Of a DNA stretch of 64,000 nucleotides, positions 1 through 9,855 are shown piece by piece (position 1 is the first letter of the stretch; every line of letters starts with the position of its first letter). Position numbers and translations under genes: made by a program. The DNA is from Spirochaetia bacterium (GTDB taxonomy: Bacteria > Spirochaetota > Leptospiria > Turneriellales > JAOUOS01): assembly GCA_029880265.1 (NCBI GenBank), contig JAOUOT010000001.1:145485-209484 (forward strand), in the 5' to 3' direction. The notes under the pieces are model-generated. The model saw nothing but the letters and a program-made list of their open reading frames with translations, was not told the origin of the DNA and made no database searches.

Positions 1-1
1 G

Positions 2-1219
2 AAAATATCTACAACGCTCAATCGAAGTTATGAGATTGTATTAAAATCTAAATCTGGCGAAGATATTAACGCCCTGTTTAACGCGACAACAATAAAAGAC
101 AAAAACGGAAAACCGGCGGGCGGGGTCGCTTTTGTTACCGATATAACTGAACTTAAAAAATCTAAATTTGAGGCAGAAGAAGCAAATATGCTAAAAGATA
201 AATTTCTGGCCCTTGTTTCGCATGACTTGAAAAACCCTCTTAATGGCGTTATGGGATATTTTCAGATGCTTGAAGACGTAAAATCTCTTACAAACGAAGA
301 AAAAGATTGGGTTCACGAAGGTTTAAGAGCCGCTGAAGAAATGAATGATTTAATAACGCAAGTATTAAATGTCAGCAGAATTAAAAGCGGCAAAATAAAA
401 ACAAAGCCTGTTTTCTTTTCGGCAGAAAGAATTGTTCAAAAAATTATTAAAAGTTTTACCAGAAGATTAGAACAAAAAGGCATAAAAATAGTTAATGAGC
501 TGCCTCTAAATACAAGAATATACGCCGACGAACATCTTTTTTTACAGGCGTTATCAAATGTAATATCAAACGCGATAAAATTTTGTTCAAACGCAGATAC
601 CATTAGAATTTATGAACATAAAGAAAATCCCGTTACTATTGCGGTAGAAGACACGGGCGCAGGCATTGGTCCTGAAAACCTTCCTTTATTATTTAAGTAT
701 GAAGAAAAAACGTCTACCCGCGGCACTCATGGCGAAAGCGGAACAGGCCTGGGCCTGCCTTTAGTAAATGATATTATGAGAGCCCATAAAGGCAGAGTTT
801 ACGCAGAATCTGCGCCAAAAGAAGGCAGTACTTTTTATCTTCAAGTTCCCAAAGTAACGCCGCGCATTTTGCTTGTAGACGACAGCAAGGCCGAGAGAGA
901 GTTCATAAAGAAATCGCTTGAAAAGCTTGATCTTCATTTCTCAGAAGCTGAAACCGGTCTTCAGGCCTTAGAGGCTCTCGAAAAAGAAATTCCCCATTTA
1001 ATATTATTAGACGTTAAAATGCCCGATATGGACGGTTTTGAATTTTTAGAGATTATCAGAGAAAAAGAATTATCAAAAACTATTCCGGTTCTGGTAATAA
1101 CCATAGACGACAGAATAGAAACAAGAAACAAGATATTTGCCCTTGGCGCCGACGATTTTATCGCAAAACCGATGACAATGGAAAATTTTGAGCCCCGCAT
1201 TCGAAGATTTACCGGTTAA
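2..1219 (+). CDS. Hybrid sensor histidine kinase/response regulator, 5' end outside window
   Basis: The frame is open from base 2, so the ATG at 188 is internal and the gene begins before the window. The visible product starts in the end of a PAS domain (an 'FVTDITELKK' tail), then has a HisKA box (LVSHDLKNPL, histidine codon at 221-223), an ATPase domain with N box (NVISNAIKFC), G1 (DTGAGIG) and G2 (GTGLGLPL), and a C-terminal receiver with phospho-acceptor Asp in LLDVKMPD (codon 1010-1012) and Lys in IAKP. It should autophosphorylate and pass the phosphate to its own receiver. No DNA-binding domain is fused, so the output is another partner. The next gene is a close paralogue in tandem. The ligand is unknown. 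Confidence 0.93.
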   Translation, partial: KISTTLNRSYEIVLKSKSGEDINALFNATTIKDKNGKPAGGVAFVTDITELKKSKFEAEEANMLKDKFLALVSHDLKNPLNGVMGYFQMLEDVKSLTNEEKDWVHEGLRAAEEMNDLITQVLNVSRIKSGKIKTKPVFFSAERIVQKIIKSFTRRLEQKGIKIVNELPLNTRIYADEHLFLQALSNVISNAIKFCSNADTIRIYEHKENPVTIAVEDTGAGIGPENLPLLFKYEEKTSTRGTHGESGTGLGLPLVNDIMRAHKGRVYAESAPKEGSTFYLQVPKVTPRILLVDDSKAEREFIKKSLEKLDLHFSEAETGLQALEALEKEIPHLILLDVKMPDMDGFEFLEIIREKELSKTIPVLVITIDDRIETRNKIFALGADDFIAKPMTMENFEPRIRRFTG

Positions 1220-1450
1220 AGCTATAAAATATTGCCGTTTTTCTTTGGTTATTATATAAATGAAAAGTAAAAAAGTGCGAGATGGGCGAATATAAATTAA
1301 CAAGAAATCTGATAAACGATATAAAATGATAATTTAATAGAAAATTTCGTATCTATAATCAATTGTCTTATTGTTCTTTGTTTATTTCGTGACTTCCTAA
1401 ATCGCACGTTTCTTATTAAAAGAAAACTAATAAGGTCGAAAGCAAGCAAA

Positions 1451-3874
1451 ATGAAAACGATGTCTGAAAAAGTATACAATGAACTGTCGGCCTTATTTAA
1501 CATAAGCCATACCCTTACAAAAACGTTAAACCTTGAAACTGTGCTGCAAACGACCATTGACAGCGTTTCTCGCCTAGCCAAGCTTGACAGCGGCGCTATT
1601 TATCTCATTAGAGGCGACAAATTATATCTCGGCGCTGCCACGCCGCCTTTACCTGATGAATTTCCTGAAACTTTCAGAAGAGCCAAACTGAACGATCACC
1701 CGCATATACAAAAAGCCATAACTGAATCATATCCGGTTACTATACCCGAGACTGAAGAAGCCGAGTTATCTGCGGCAGAACGAGAAATTGTTACGTCCCG
1801 TAATTTGCGTTCGCTTTTATATATTCCGCTGATTATAGAAAACCGCGTTATCGGCATTTTTATTCTCGGCACAGTGGGCAAGCCCAGAGAATTCTCTGAT
1901 TCAGAATTGAGGCTTTACTATACGGTATCAAACCAGACCGCTTTAGCCGTTGAAAACGCGATTCTTTTTCGAGAAAACCAGAACTATACGGCCAACCTTG
2001 AAGAAAAAGTAGCGCTAAAAACAACCGAATTATCTAAAGCTAACGAGGCCCAAAAAGCTTCAGAAGAAAGATATCGCCTTCATTTGAAACAAACGCCCCT
2101 TGGCGTTATTGAGTGGGATACCAATTTTAAGGTTATTGAATGGAACCGCGCGGCCGAAGAAATTTTTGGGTTTAAAAAAGAAGAGGTTTTTGGCAAAGAG
2201 CCTACAGAAATTATTCTACCTGAGAGCGAAAATTCTAATGTTGAAAAATTAAAGAACATTTTGATTAAAAAAGGAAGTAAAAGCGGCATCTATCATAATA
2301 TAACAAAAGAAGGCCGTAACATTATTTGCGAGTGGCACAATACTCCAATTATAAACGAGACGGGAGACATTATCGCGATTGCTTCTGTCGTCAAAGAGAT
2401 CACTGATAAAATAAAGATTGAAGAGGCTCTAATCGAAAGCGAAAAGCGCTTTAGAGATATGGCCGACCTTTTGCCGCAGGGCATCTTTGAAATGGATTTA
2501 AGAGGTTATTTTACTTATGGCAACAAAGCCGGGCGCAAAGCTAACGGTTACACAGAAAACGACATTAAAAACGGAATTCATGCGCTTCAATTGTTTATAC
2601 CCGAAGAAAGAAAAAGAGTTGAAGAAAATTTAAAAAAAATCATTAGAGGCAAATACTTTAGAGATAATGAATATACAATTTTAAGAAAAGACGGCACAAC
2701 TTTTCGGGCGCTTATCTATGCGACAGCGGTTTATAAAGATAAAAAGCCGGCCGGGGTCAGGGGCATTGTAATTGATATTACCGAAATAAAACAAGCCGAA
2801 ACAGAATTGAGAAAAGCCAAAGAAGAGGCAGAAAACGCCAACAAATTAAAAGATAAGTTTGTAGCTTTGGTCTCTCATGACTTAAGAAATCCTTTAAGCG
2901 CGATATCGGGATATTTTCAAATGCTGCAATCAAACGATAATTTTTCTGACGAAGAAAAAGAGTGGGTTAGCGAGGGGTTAAGAGCCGCCGAAGAAATGAA
3001 TAAACTTATTAGCGAAGTATTAAATTTAAGCAAGATTAAAAGCGGAATGATAAGACCAAAATGCTCTTTTTTACAGGCCGAGAATCTTATTAATTTAATT
3101 ATTCCCAAATATCATAATTCATCTGAAAAAAAAGGCGTTAAGATAATCAATGAACTTCCTAAGTATACTCGTATGTATGCCGATGAACGGCTTACTACAG
3201 AAGTTTTTTCAAACTTGATATCAAACGCCGTAAAATTTTGTTCAAAAGGCGATACTATAAAAATTTATAAAATAAAAAATAATCCCCTGACCATTGCTGT
3301 TGAAGACACAGGCAGAGGAATTCCCGCAAATATTGTCCCATTATTATTTAAGTACGAAGAAAAAACGTCAATGAAGGGTACAAGCGGCGAATTGGGTACC
3401 GGTTTGGGGCTGCCCCTGGTTAACGATATCATGAACGCCCACAAGGGCCATATAAAAATAGAATCTAAAGAAAATGAGGGATGTATTATTCATCTTGAAT
3501 TTCCTGTCGCCGTGCCCCTTGTTTTGCTTATTGACGATAATAAGGCAGAGAGAAGTTATTTGAAAAAATCTCTTGAAAAACTTAATGTTGAGTTTATCGA
3601 AGCCGGTACCGGCGTTGAAGCGTTAAAATTCATGAAAATAAAAAGACCCGATTTGATATTATTAGATCTTAAAATGCCCGATATGAACGGTTTTGAATTC
3701 TTAGAGACGATTAAAGGTCAAGAAATAACAAATGAAATTCCTATAATCGCAATTACAGTAGACGACAGAATAGAAACCAGAGACAAGATATTTGCATATG
3801 GCGCCGACGATTTTATCGCAAAACCCATAACTAAAGAGAATTTTGAGCCGCGAATTCGAAGATTTACCGGCTAG
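1451..3874 (+). CDS. Hybrid sensor histidine kinase/response regulator (GAF-PAS-PAS-HisKA-ATPase-REC)
   Basis: Complete 807-residue cytoplasmic hybrid kinase. Order seen: GAF-like domain (about 10-165), short coiled coil (about 175-205), two PAS domains (about 206-325 and 330-455), HisKA with His476 in LVSHDLRNPL, an ATPase domain (NLISNAVKFC; DTGRGIP; GTGLGLPL) and a receiver with Asp739 in LLDLKMPD. No membrane segment or signal peptide is evident, so it should sense a cytoplasmic cue through GAF/PAS. The kinase and receiver parts match the upstream gene almost block for block, which indicates tandem duplication. The gap between the two is 231 bp, so separate transcription is possible. Start chosen at the first ATG; a second lies two codons further. 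It converges with the chemoreceptor gene. Confidence 0.93.
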   Translation: MKTMSEKVYNELSALFNISHTLTKTLNLETVLQTTIDSVSRLAKLDSGAIYLIRGDKLYLGAATPPLPDEFPETFRRAKLNDHPHIQKAITESYPVTIPETEEAELSAAEREIVTSRNLRSLLYIPLIIENRVIGIFILGTVGKPREFSDSELRLYYTVSNQTALAVENAILFRENQNYTANLEEKVALKTTELSKANEAQKASEERYRLHLKQTPLGVIEWDTNFKVIEWNRAAEEIFGFKKEEVFGKEPTEIILPESENSNVEKLKNILIKKGSKSGIYHNITKEGRNIICEWHNTPIINETGDIIAIASVVKEITDKIKIEEALIESEKRFRDMADLLPQGIFEMDLRGYFTYGNKAGRKANGYTENDIKNGIHALQLFIPEERKRVEENLKKIIRGKYFRDNEYTILRKDGTTFRALIYATAVYKDKKPAGVRGIVIDITEIKQAETELRKAKEEAENANKLKDKFVALVSHDLRNPLSAISGYFQMLQSNDNFSDEEKEWVSEGLRAAEEMNKLISEVLNLSKIKSGMIRPKCSFLQAENLINLIIPKYHNSSEKKGVKIINELPKYTRMYADERLTTEVFSNLISNAVKFCSKGDTIKIYKIKNNPLTIAVEDTGRGIPANIVPLLFKYEEKTSMKGTSGELGTGLGLPLVNDIMNAHKGHIKIESKENEGCIIHLEFPVAVPLVLLIDDNKAERSYLKKSLEKLNVEFIEAGTGVEALKFMKIKRPDLILLDLKMPDMNGFEFLETIKGQEITNEIPIIAITVDDRIETRDKIFAYGADDFIAKPITKENFEPRIRRFTG

Positions 3875-3886
3875 AACTAAAAATAA

Positions 3887-5866
3887 TTAATTAAAATAAG
3901 AAACAACTTCTTTTAATTTTTCTGCCTGAGAGCGCATTTCTTGCGACGTCGCCAGCAATTCTTCTGATGAGGCGGCGTTTTGCTGGCTTATTTCATTTAA
4001 CTGCTCTAAAGCTTTACTCATCTCATGAAGACTTAAATTTTGCTGTTTTGAAGCCTCGTTAATTTCTGTCACATTATCAGTTGTTTTTTTTATGCTGGGT
4101 ATTACTTTATTGATTTTTATACCCGCCTCTACTGAGATTTTATGACAAGATAGCGCAAGTTCGTTGATATCTTTAGCGGCTGTTTCGCTTTTTTCGGCTA
4201 AATCTTGAATTTCTGAGGCCACCACGGCAAATCCTTTGCCGTATTTACCCGCCCGGGCCGCTTCAATAGCGGCATTTAGGGCCAATAGATTAGTCTGAGA
4301 GGCTATATCTTGAACAACATTTATTTTTTTTGTAATCGTATTCATGGCTTCTACGGTTTGCTTTACGGCGCTTTCGCTTTCTTCAGATTCTTTAAAAGAT
4401 TCCAAAGCCATCATATGAGTCTGGTTTGCGTGATCTGAATTATTTGACGAAATGGCGCTTAATTCTTCAATCGTGGCGCTTACTTCTTCGACATTGGCGC
4501 TTTGTTCACCTGAAGAGGAACTCATCATATCTGCAGACCGGCTGACTTCTTGCGAAGCGTCATATAGTGATTTTGAAATTTCAATAATATTCTTTATTAT
4601 TTGAGTTAGTTTTTCTGACATTAATTTGAGAGAATTTCCCATAACATCGGCTTCTGTACGCGGCTTTACGTCTACAGAGATATTGCCCTGCGATATTTTT
4701 TCTAAAATCTGCGAGAACTCTTTCGTAGATATTATCATTTCTTTCATTGCCGTAAGCATCTCTCCTATTTCATCTTTGCCTTCGTCTTCGATTTCAATAT
4801 TGATATCTCCTGACGTTAATTTATTTAAAGACCCTACGCTCAATTTTAGCCTCTTTACGCTTAAAGCGGCTATAATAAAAACAAAAAAAACAGAAACAAA
4901 AAAAGCCGCGGCTGCCAAAAGTAATATCAAAATAAGACTAATCATCGCGCTGTTTTTAATTTCAGCGGCTTTTATAAGAATATCTTCAGAAAGCTTATCT
5001 TCTACTTCTTTCAATAAATTAATTTTTTTTGTAATTGTATTAAACCAGTATTGGGGGTCGACGCCAAAATTGCCTACGTTTACCTTTTCAATCGCAATCT
5101 CTTCCATTTCTTTGACTTTTCTTACGGCTTCGCCGCTCATCTTATCGTTGAAATACGCTTTTTGATCATTATTTGCGTAAGTTAAAAATATATTGGTATA
5201 AATTTCCTGCTGGTTGATTAAATTAATGAATTTAAGAAAGTTTTTACCAAGAAACTTATCGGCGGCAAATGTGTTGCTTAAAACCGCTCTTTCAATTCCC
5301 GCTCTTTCTTTGCCCTGAATAAAATTAACATAAGCTGAAGAAAGCGTAGATATTTCGGCGTTTTCGCTTAATTTAGAGATATGTTCCACAATATTTAATA
5401 ATTTTGTGTTCATCATTGTATATTCGCGTACAGCTTCGGCCCCGGTAAAAATCAAGGCTGTTACCTTTTCTCTCCATTCAGAGATTTTATCGACTGTAGA
5501 CATGGTATCTTTCAGTTTATCTGCAAATTCTAAACTAAACACGGTTGCGTCAAAATTATCTACGGCCTCAATGAGAATTTTTTTTCTTTCATTGGTCAAA
5601 AGTCTTTGCCTGTCTAATTCAGATTTGAATTTTTTGCCTTTTGCGCCTAAATAACCCGCAGACATCCCGCGTTCTTTTTGAGTTTCATGCACCAGACGGC
5701 TTATCTTTACGCCAAGGTCGACTAAGTCTTGAAGATGAATCATTTGTTTATATTGATAATAATTTTCTTTTGTGGTTATGGATGAAAAATAAATAAGACT
5801 AACGGTAGGGAAAAATATCATCAGAAAAAACTTATTTCTCATTTTCATGTTTTTCAATAAATTCAT
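3887..5866 (-). CDS. Methyl-accepting chemotaxis protein with NIT-like sensor domain
   Basis: 659-residue transmembrane chemoreceptor. There is an N-terminal membrane segment (about 10-30) and a periplasmic region carrying the [15 protein letters not shown] motif typical of NIT (nitrate/nitrite-sensing, PF08376-type) domains. A second membrane segment (about 308-335), a HAMP domain (about 335-390) and the MCP signalling domain follow, with the conserved hairpin [20 protein letters not shown] and [13 protein letters not shown]. It should signal to the CheA/CheW array. NIT-domain ligands are established for only a few proteins, so nitrate/nitrite as ligand is an inference, supported weakly by the nir genes near 44-47 kb. 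A good Shine-Dalgarno (AAAGGA) precedes the ATG, with a candidate flagellar-type promoter further upstream. Confidence 0.93.
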   Translation of the reverse strand: MNLLKNMKMRNKFFLMIFFPTVSLIYFSSITTKENYYQYKQMIHLQDLVDLGVKISRLVHETQKERGMSAGYLGAKGKKFKSELDRQRLLTNERKKILIEAVDNFDATVFSLEFADKLKDTMSTVDKISEWREKVTALIFTGAEAVREYTMMNTKLLNIVEHISKLSENAEISTLSSAYVNFIQGKERAGIERAVLSNTFAADKFLGKNFLKFINLINQQEIYTNIFLTYANNDQKAYFNDKMSGEAVRKVKEMEEIAIEKVNVGNFGVDPQYWFNTITKKINLLKEVEDKLSEDILIKAAEIKNSAMISLILILLLAAAAFFVSVFFVFIIAALSVKRLKLSVGSLNKLTSGDINIEIEDEGKDEIGEMLTAMKEMIISTKEFSQILEKISQGNISVDVKPRTEADVMGNSLKLMSEKLTQIIKNIIEISKSLYDASQEVSRSADMMSSSSGEQSANVEEVSATIEELSAISSNNSDHANQTHMMALESFKESEESESAVKQTVEAMNTITKKINVVQDIASQTNLLALNAAIEAARAGKYGKGFAVVASEIQDLAEKSETAAKDINELALSCHKISVEAGIKINKVIPSIKKTTDNVTEINEASKQQNLSLHEMSKALEQLNEISQQNAASSEELLATSQEMRSQAEKLKEVVSYFN

Positions 5867-5883
5867 TGCGTTTCCTTTATTAT

Positions 5884-5910
5884 TGGTCGGCGATTAATGA
5901 AAGCCTTTTA
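5884..5910 (-). promoter_or_regulatory. Candidate sigma-28 (FliA) promoter for the chemoreceptor
   Basis: On the minus strand the sequence reads TAAA (5910-5907), 15 nt, then GCCGACCA (5891-5884), against the sigma-28 consensus TAAA-N15-GCCGATAA (all four and six of eight positions match). It lies directly upstream of the MCP gene, which is a usual sigma-28 target. The gap to the ATG is short (about 10-15 nt after the expected start site), which is a caution. Confidence 0.5.
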
Positions 5911-6055
5911 ATCGCTCTTTTTTATGCCCAATTATGTTTTGCCTGATGAGTTTACAGGCAGTCAATAAAATTTTTAATTAAAATATATAATTGTCTTAAA
6001 CTTTTCAAATTTTCAAGAACTTTAAAATAATTAAAATAGCATCGTTTTATTTTTA

Positions 6056-6082
6056 TAAAGGTTTTTTGTAATCTTCCGACAT
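6056..6082 (+). promoter_or_regulatory. Candidate sigma-28 promoter for flgN-flgK-flgL-fliW-csrA
   Basis: TAAA at 6056-6059, exactly 15 nt, then TCCGACAT at 6075-6082 (five of eight positions of GCCGATAA). It lies about 68 bp before the flgN start and in front of a set of late flagellar genes, which are commonly FliA-dependent. The match is partial, so this is a candidate only. Confidence 0.42.
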
Positions 6083-6149
6083 TATCGTTAGGAGTTAATG
6101 TATTTTTTGCCTGCTTTACTGTTTGAAGCGGGTCTTTAGGAGAATAAAT

Positions 6150-6665
6150 ATGAAAAAATCGGCAGAAAAATTATTTAAATTACTAAAAGAGCAAGAAAGT
6201 TCTTATTTAAACTTGGTTAGAATTGAACAAGAAAAACAGGAAGCTGTTCTAGAAAGAAACGGCGCGATGCTCCAAAAATTATGCGACGACCAATTAAATG
6301 AAATGAACGAAATTGAAAGAAGAGAAGAACGCAGAAATTCTCTTGTTCAAGAAATGGCCAAAGAAAAAGGAGAAGGCGAAGCCGTGCCCGAAAAGCTTTC
6401 TACTATCGAGAAATGGCCAGAAATCAATCAAGACATAAAAGAAAGCCTTATCAAAGAAAAACAGTCGCTGCAGGAAGTTATTGTTGAGCTTGATTCTCTT
6501 GTGAACACAACAGGTAAAATGCTTAACGACAGTACAGATTTTTTCAAGGCCATTATTGATGAAATTTCAATAAAAGCCGACGACGATTATAATCCGGCCG
6601 AAGCAAATAAGCAAAATTCTTCAAACGGCAGAAGAACTCCCATGTTTGTAAACGCCGACTGCTAA
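6150..6665 (+). CDS. flgN: FlgN-like flagellar export chaperone
   Basis: 171-residue, highly charged, helical protein of the size and position of FlgN, the cytoplasmic chaperone that holds hook-associated proteins FlgK and FlgL before export. The sequence is nearly all coiled-coil (a long Glu/Lys/Gln region from residue 5 to about 135) with a polar tail. Start taken at 6150 because TTTAGGAG sits 8 nt before it; an upstream in-frame ATG at 6123 has no ribosome site. It is followed 11 bp later by flgK, its expected client, in one operon. Family sequence conservation is low, so the call rests on context, length and composition. Confidence 0.8.
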   Translation: MKKSAEKLFKLLKEQESSYLNLVRIEQEKQEAVLERNGAMLQKLCDDQLNEMNEIERREERRNSLVQEMAKEKGEGEAVPEKLSTIEKWPEINQDIKESLIKEKQSLQEVIVELDSLVNTTGKMLNDSTDFFKAIIDEISIKADDDYNPAEANKQNSSNGRRTPMFVNADC

Positions 6666-6676
6666 AGGAGACTACT

Positions 6677-8584
6677 ATGGGGTCGACATTTTCAGGTTTA
6701 GAAATAGGAAAAAGGGGGCTGATGGTTCACCAGCAGGCCCTAAAAGTTACCGGTCATAATATTGCAAACGCAAGCAACGAACACTACGCCAGACAGCGAG
6801 TAGAAATAACGGCCATGAATCCGCTGTATGATCCCGCGATGAATAGAGCCTTAACGGCGGGCACCATAGGTCAGGGGTCAAAAATAAGCGCCATAACCAG
6901 AGTTCGCGACAATTTCTTAGACGGCAGAATTCATCAGGCCGAACAAGGCAAAACCTACTGGTCGTTTAGACAAAAATACCTCCATCATATAGAAGTAATT
7001 TATAACGAACCCGCCGAAGAATCTCTTAAGGCTCAAATTGACAATTTCTGGGCCTCGTGGCAAGAGTTGTCGCAGTATCCTGAAGAGCTTTCGCATAGAG
7101 AGCTTGTAAGAACCAGCGGTCAAGAGCTTACCTTTAGATTAAGAAGCACGTTTGATAAGCTTATAGAGCTTAGAGAGCAGATCGATTTTGAAATTCAGGC
7201 AAATGTAAACCAGTTAAATACGCTTGCTTATGAAATACGCGATATTAATGAAAAGATTTTAAAACACCAGACCCTTGGCGATAATCCGAATGATTTATTA
7301 GACAGAAGAGATAAGCTTTTGCAAGAGCTGTCGGCTTTGGCCGATATCTCTGTCGAAAAAAGCGACCCCGACGAGCTTATTGTTTATATAGGCGGACAAA
7401 TGCTTATACAGGGCGAACTTCAAAACAAACTTCAGGTTGTTTCGCGTCCCGAAAATGAGGGGCTAAGCGCCGTTGTCTGGGAGAGTAATCAAAGTAATGT
7501 TTTATTTAAAAACGGAAAAATGCAGTCTTTGTTAGAATTAAGAGATCAGGTATTAAGAGAAAATATAGACAAGCTAGATTTACTGGCCGTAAACGTCGCT
7601 GATATCGTAAATGAAGTTCACAGAGACGGTTTTGGGTTAACAAAAGAAACCAATATCGATTTCTTTGAGATGAAGACCTTATCAAGAAACATCCGTGGAA
7701 ACTTCGATTTTAACGGCGACGGTCAGGACGATATTTCGACAGTTTTTAAAATGGCCGGCAGAAACGCCGTTGAATCAAACAAGCCCGTAGGCGTATCGGG
7801 AACGTTGACATTTGTGAAAAACGACGAGAATGAAACGCCCGTCAACATAACTTATCGTCCCGACGATACGCTCGATTCTATCATTGACAGAATCAACAAA
7901 TCAGGAGCGGGCGTTGTGGCTTACATGAATCATCAGGATAATTTAGCCTTAAAAGCGGTTACCGCAGATGACGATTGGCGAAAGAACTTTATGATTCGCC
8001 ATGTCGAAGACTCAGGCGAGCTTTTAGTCGGCTATGCGGGAATTCTTCAAAACTCGGGAGCAGCCGGGGCTTTTGACTATCAGAGAATCGATGAAATCAA
8101 TAAATTACAGTCTAATTTAGACAGAATTACTTTGACTCCTACGCTTCACGGCGCGGGAGCTCTTGAGATAAGCGATTTAGTGAAGGGCAACGCCGCTTTA
8201 ATTGCCGCCGCGGGAGGCAAAGATATCGGCGGAACAGGCAACGTAAACGAATCGTATGGCCTCAAAGACGGATCAAACGCCTTAAAAATAGCGCAGGCTC
8301 TAAGGCATGAAAAGAGAATGATAGGGAACCATGAAACAACGGACGACTTTTATAATGCGTTGATTTCTAAAATAGGCATTCAAACCAGAGAAGCGGGAAA
8401 TCATGAAGAAAACCAGAAAATTATCATGACAAACCTTGAAAACATGAGACAATCGGTTATGGGCGTAAATTTAGACGAAGAAATGGCAAATATGGTTCAG
8501 TTTCAACACGCCTATAATGCGTCGGCAAAAATCATTCAGGTAATGAATGAAATGCTTGATAGAATTATTAACCGTTTATTCTAA
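6677..8584 (+). CDS. flgK: Flagellar hook-associated protein 1 (FlgK)
   Basis: 635-residue first hook-filament junction protein, exported by the flagellar type III system. The N-terminus (FSGLEIGKRGLMVHQQAL, then TGHNIANASNEHYARQRV) is the classic flagellar rod/hook signature. The C-terminus (ANMVQFQHAYNASAKIIQVM) is the partner helix. Length is well above the roughly 550 of enterobacterial FlgK and matches spirochaetal FlgK. A central stretch around DDTLDSIIDRINKSGAG resembles the flagellin hook-IN module and explains part of the extra length. An AAAGGAG ribosome site precedes the ATG. It sits between its chaperone gene and flgL. Confidence 0.96.
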   Translation: MGSTFSGLEIGKRGLMVHQQALKVTGHNIANASNEHYARQRVEITAMNPLYDPAMNRALTAGTIGQGSKISAITRVRDNFLDGRIHQAEQGKTYWSFRQKYLHHIEVIYNEPAEESLKAQIDNFWASWQELSQYPEELSHRELVRTSGQELTFRLRSTFDKLIELREQIDFEIQANVNQLNTLAYEIRDINEKILKHQTLGDNPNDLLDRRDKLLQELSALADISVEKSDPDELIVYIGGQMLIQGELQNKLQVVSRPENEGLSAVVWESNQSNVLFKNGKMQSLLELRDQVLRENIDKLDLLAVNVADIVNEVHRDGFGLTKETNIDFFEMKTLSRNIRGNFDFNGDGQDDISTVFKMAGRNAVESNKPVGVSGTLTFVKNDENETPVNITYRPDDTLDSIIDRINKSGAGVVAYMNHQDNLALKAVTADDDWRKNFMIRHVEDSGELLVGYAGILQNSGAAGAFDYQRIDEINKLQSNLDRITLTPTLHGAGALEISDLVKGNAALIAAAGGKDIGGTGNVNESYGLKDGSNALKIAQALRHEKRMIGNHETTDDFYNALISKIGIQTREAGNHEENQKIIMTNLENMRQSVMGVNLDEEMANMVQFQHAYNASAKIIQVMNEMLDRIINRLF

Positions 8585-8598
8585 AGGAGTAGAATATT

Positions 8599-9855
8599 AT
8601 GATGCGCGTAACAAACCAAATGATTAGCAACAGTCTTGTTCATACACTGAACAAGCAAAAATATGAGATCCAAAAATCTCAGCAAAACCTCGGCACAGGA
8701 AAGAAAATTCAATTTCCTTCTGATGACCCTGTCGCGGCGGCCAGTCAGCTGCTTTTAAACAGCAGGGTGAGAGAGCTCAACCAATACGGCAGAAATATTA
8801 ACGAATCAAAAGACAGGCTTCATCTTACCGACAACCAGTTGGCCCGCGTTACAGATGTATTTCAAAGAATCAGAGAACTTACGGTTCAGGGCGCAAACGG
8901 CATATATACAGAATTTGAATTAAAAGACGTTATCGCTAAAGAAATAAACCAGCACTTAAATTCGCTTGTTGATATCGCGAATATAAAAGACGCCACGGGC
9001 CGAAGTTTGTTCGGCGGCAGCGTTATCGAAAGAGATCCTTTTTTGGCCGTTTACACGCACTCGGGAAGTTCGGGAGTTGAAAACGCAAACGCTTTAGTAG
9101 GCGTACAATATCAGGGAGACATACAAGCGTTAAAGCGCGAAATCGAGCGCGGCGAAGAAATGATAATAGGAACCCCGGGCAATAGAGTTTTTTGGGGCAC
9201 TAACGCCGCCATACAAAGCAACCGTGATTCTTCTAACTTTATCGCGCAGGGTGATCAGGTATTCAGCATTGACGGAGTCAAAATAAAAGTTTCTTCAGGC
9301 GATACGTTAAACGATATCATTGATAAGATAAACAACGCTCCCATTGAAGTAAAAGCTTCAAGAGGCGCTCAAAACGATATTATTTTAACGGGCACAACGC
9401 CCCATCAAATTTGGCTCGACGACGTAGAAGAAGGTACCGTATTACAAACTCTCGGACTTATTAACGGCAGCGATCCCCAGCCTCCGGGAAATTACAACCC
9501 TTCTGCGACAGTGACCGGATTTTCAGCATTTGATTTGGTTATACAGCTTAGAGACGATTTTGTTAATAACGATAAGGCCTTAATTGGCGGCCGGGATCTT
9601 GAGGCTATTGATTTGGCTATCGAAAATGTTTTGCGGCACAGGGCAGAAATTGGGGCCCGGGTAAATCGCCTCGAGCAGCATGAGAAGCGAATTACATGGG
9701 ACGAGAGCTATGTAAAAGAATTACTTGCAAAAAATGAGTCTATAGACGTGGTTGAAACAATTATGGATCTTAAGTGGCTTGAGAATGTTCATAATTATGC
9801 TCTTCAAGTAGGCTCTAAAATGATAAAACCTTCCCTGATAGATTTTCTAAGATGA
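8599..9855 (+). CDS. flgL: Flagellar hook-associated protein 3 (FlgL)
   Basis: 418-residue second junction protein, between FlgK and the filament. The N-terminus (MRVTNQMISNSLVHTLNKQ) and heptad-rich helices are flagellin-like. The C-terminal helix ends in a flagellin-like region (IMDLKWLENVHNYALQVGSKM). Enterobacterial FlgL is about 317 residues; the extra length includes a hook-IN-like insert (SSGDTLNDIIDKINN) similar to one in FlgK. The gene opens with two ATGs (8599 and 8602); AAAGGAG at 8584-8590 serves either. Its end overlaps fliW by 4 bp, so translation is probably coupled. Confidence 0.96.
   Translation: MMRVTNQMISNSLVHTLNKQKYEIQKSQQNLGTGKKIQFPSDDPVAAASQLLLNSRVRELNQYGRNINESKDRLHLTDNQLARVTDVFQRIRELTVQGANGIYTEFELKDVIAKEINQHLNSLVDIANIKDATGRSLFGGSVIERDPFLAVYTHSGSSGVENANALVGVQYQGDIQALKREIERGEEMIIGTPGNRVFWGTNAAIQSNRDSSNFIAQGDQVFSIDGVKIKVSSGDTLNDIIDKINNAPIEVKASRGAQNDIILTGTTPHQIWLDDVEEGTVLQTLGLINGSDPQPPGNYNPSATVTGFSAFDLVIQLRDDFVNNDKALIGGRDLEAIDLAIENVLRHRAEIGARVNRLEQHEKRITWDESYVKELLAKNESIDVVETIMDLKWLENVHNYALQVGSKMIKPSLIDFLR

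Noticed and set aside
4626-5165. 179-codon plus-strand frame inside the chemoreceptor gene
   Set aside because: Shadow frame (Ser/Ile/Leu-rich) opposite a well-supported MCP.
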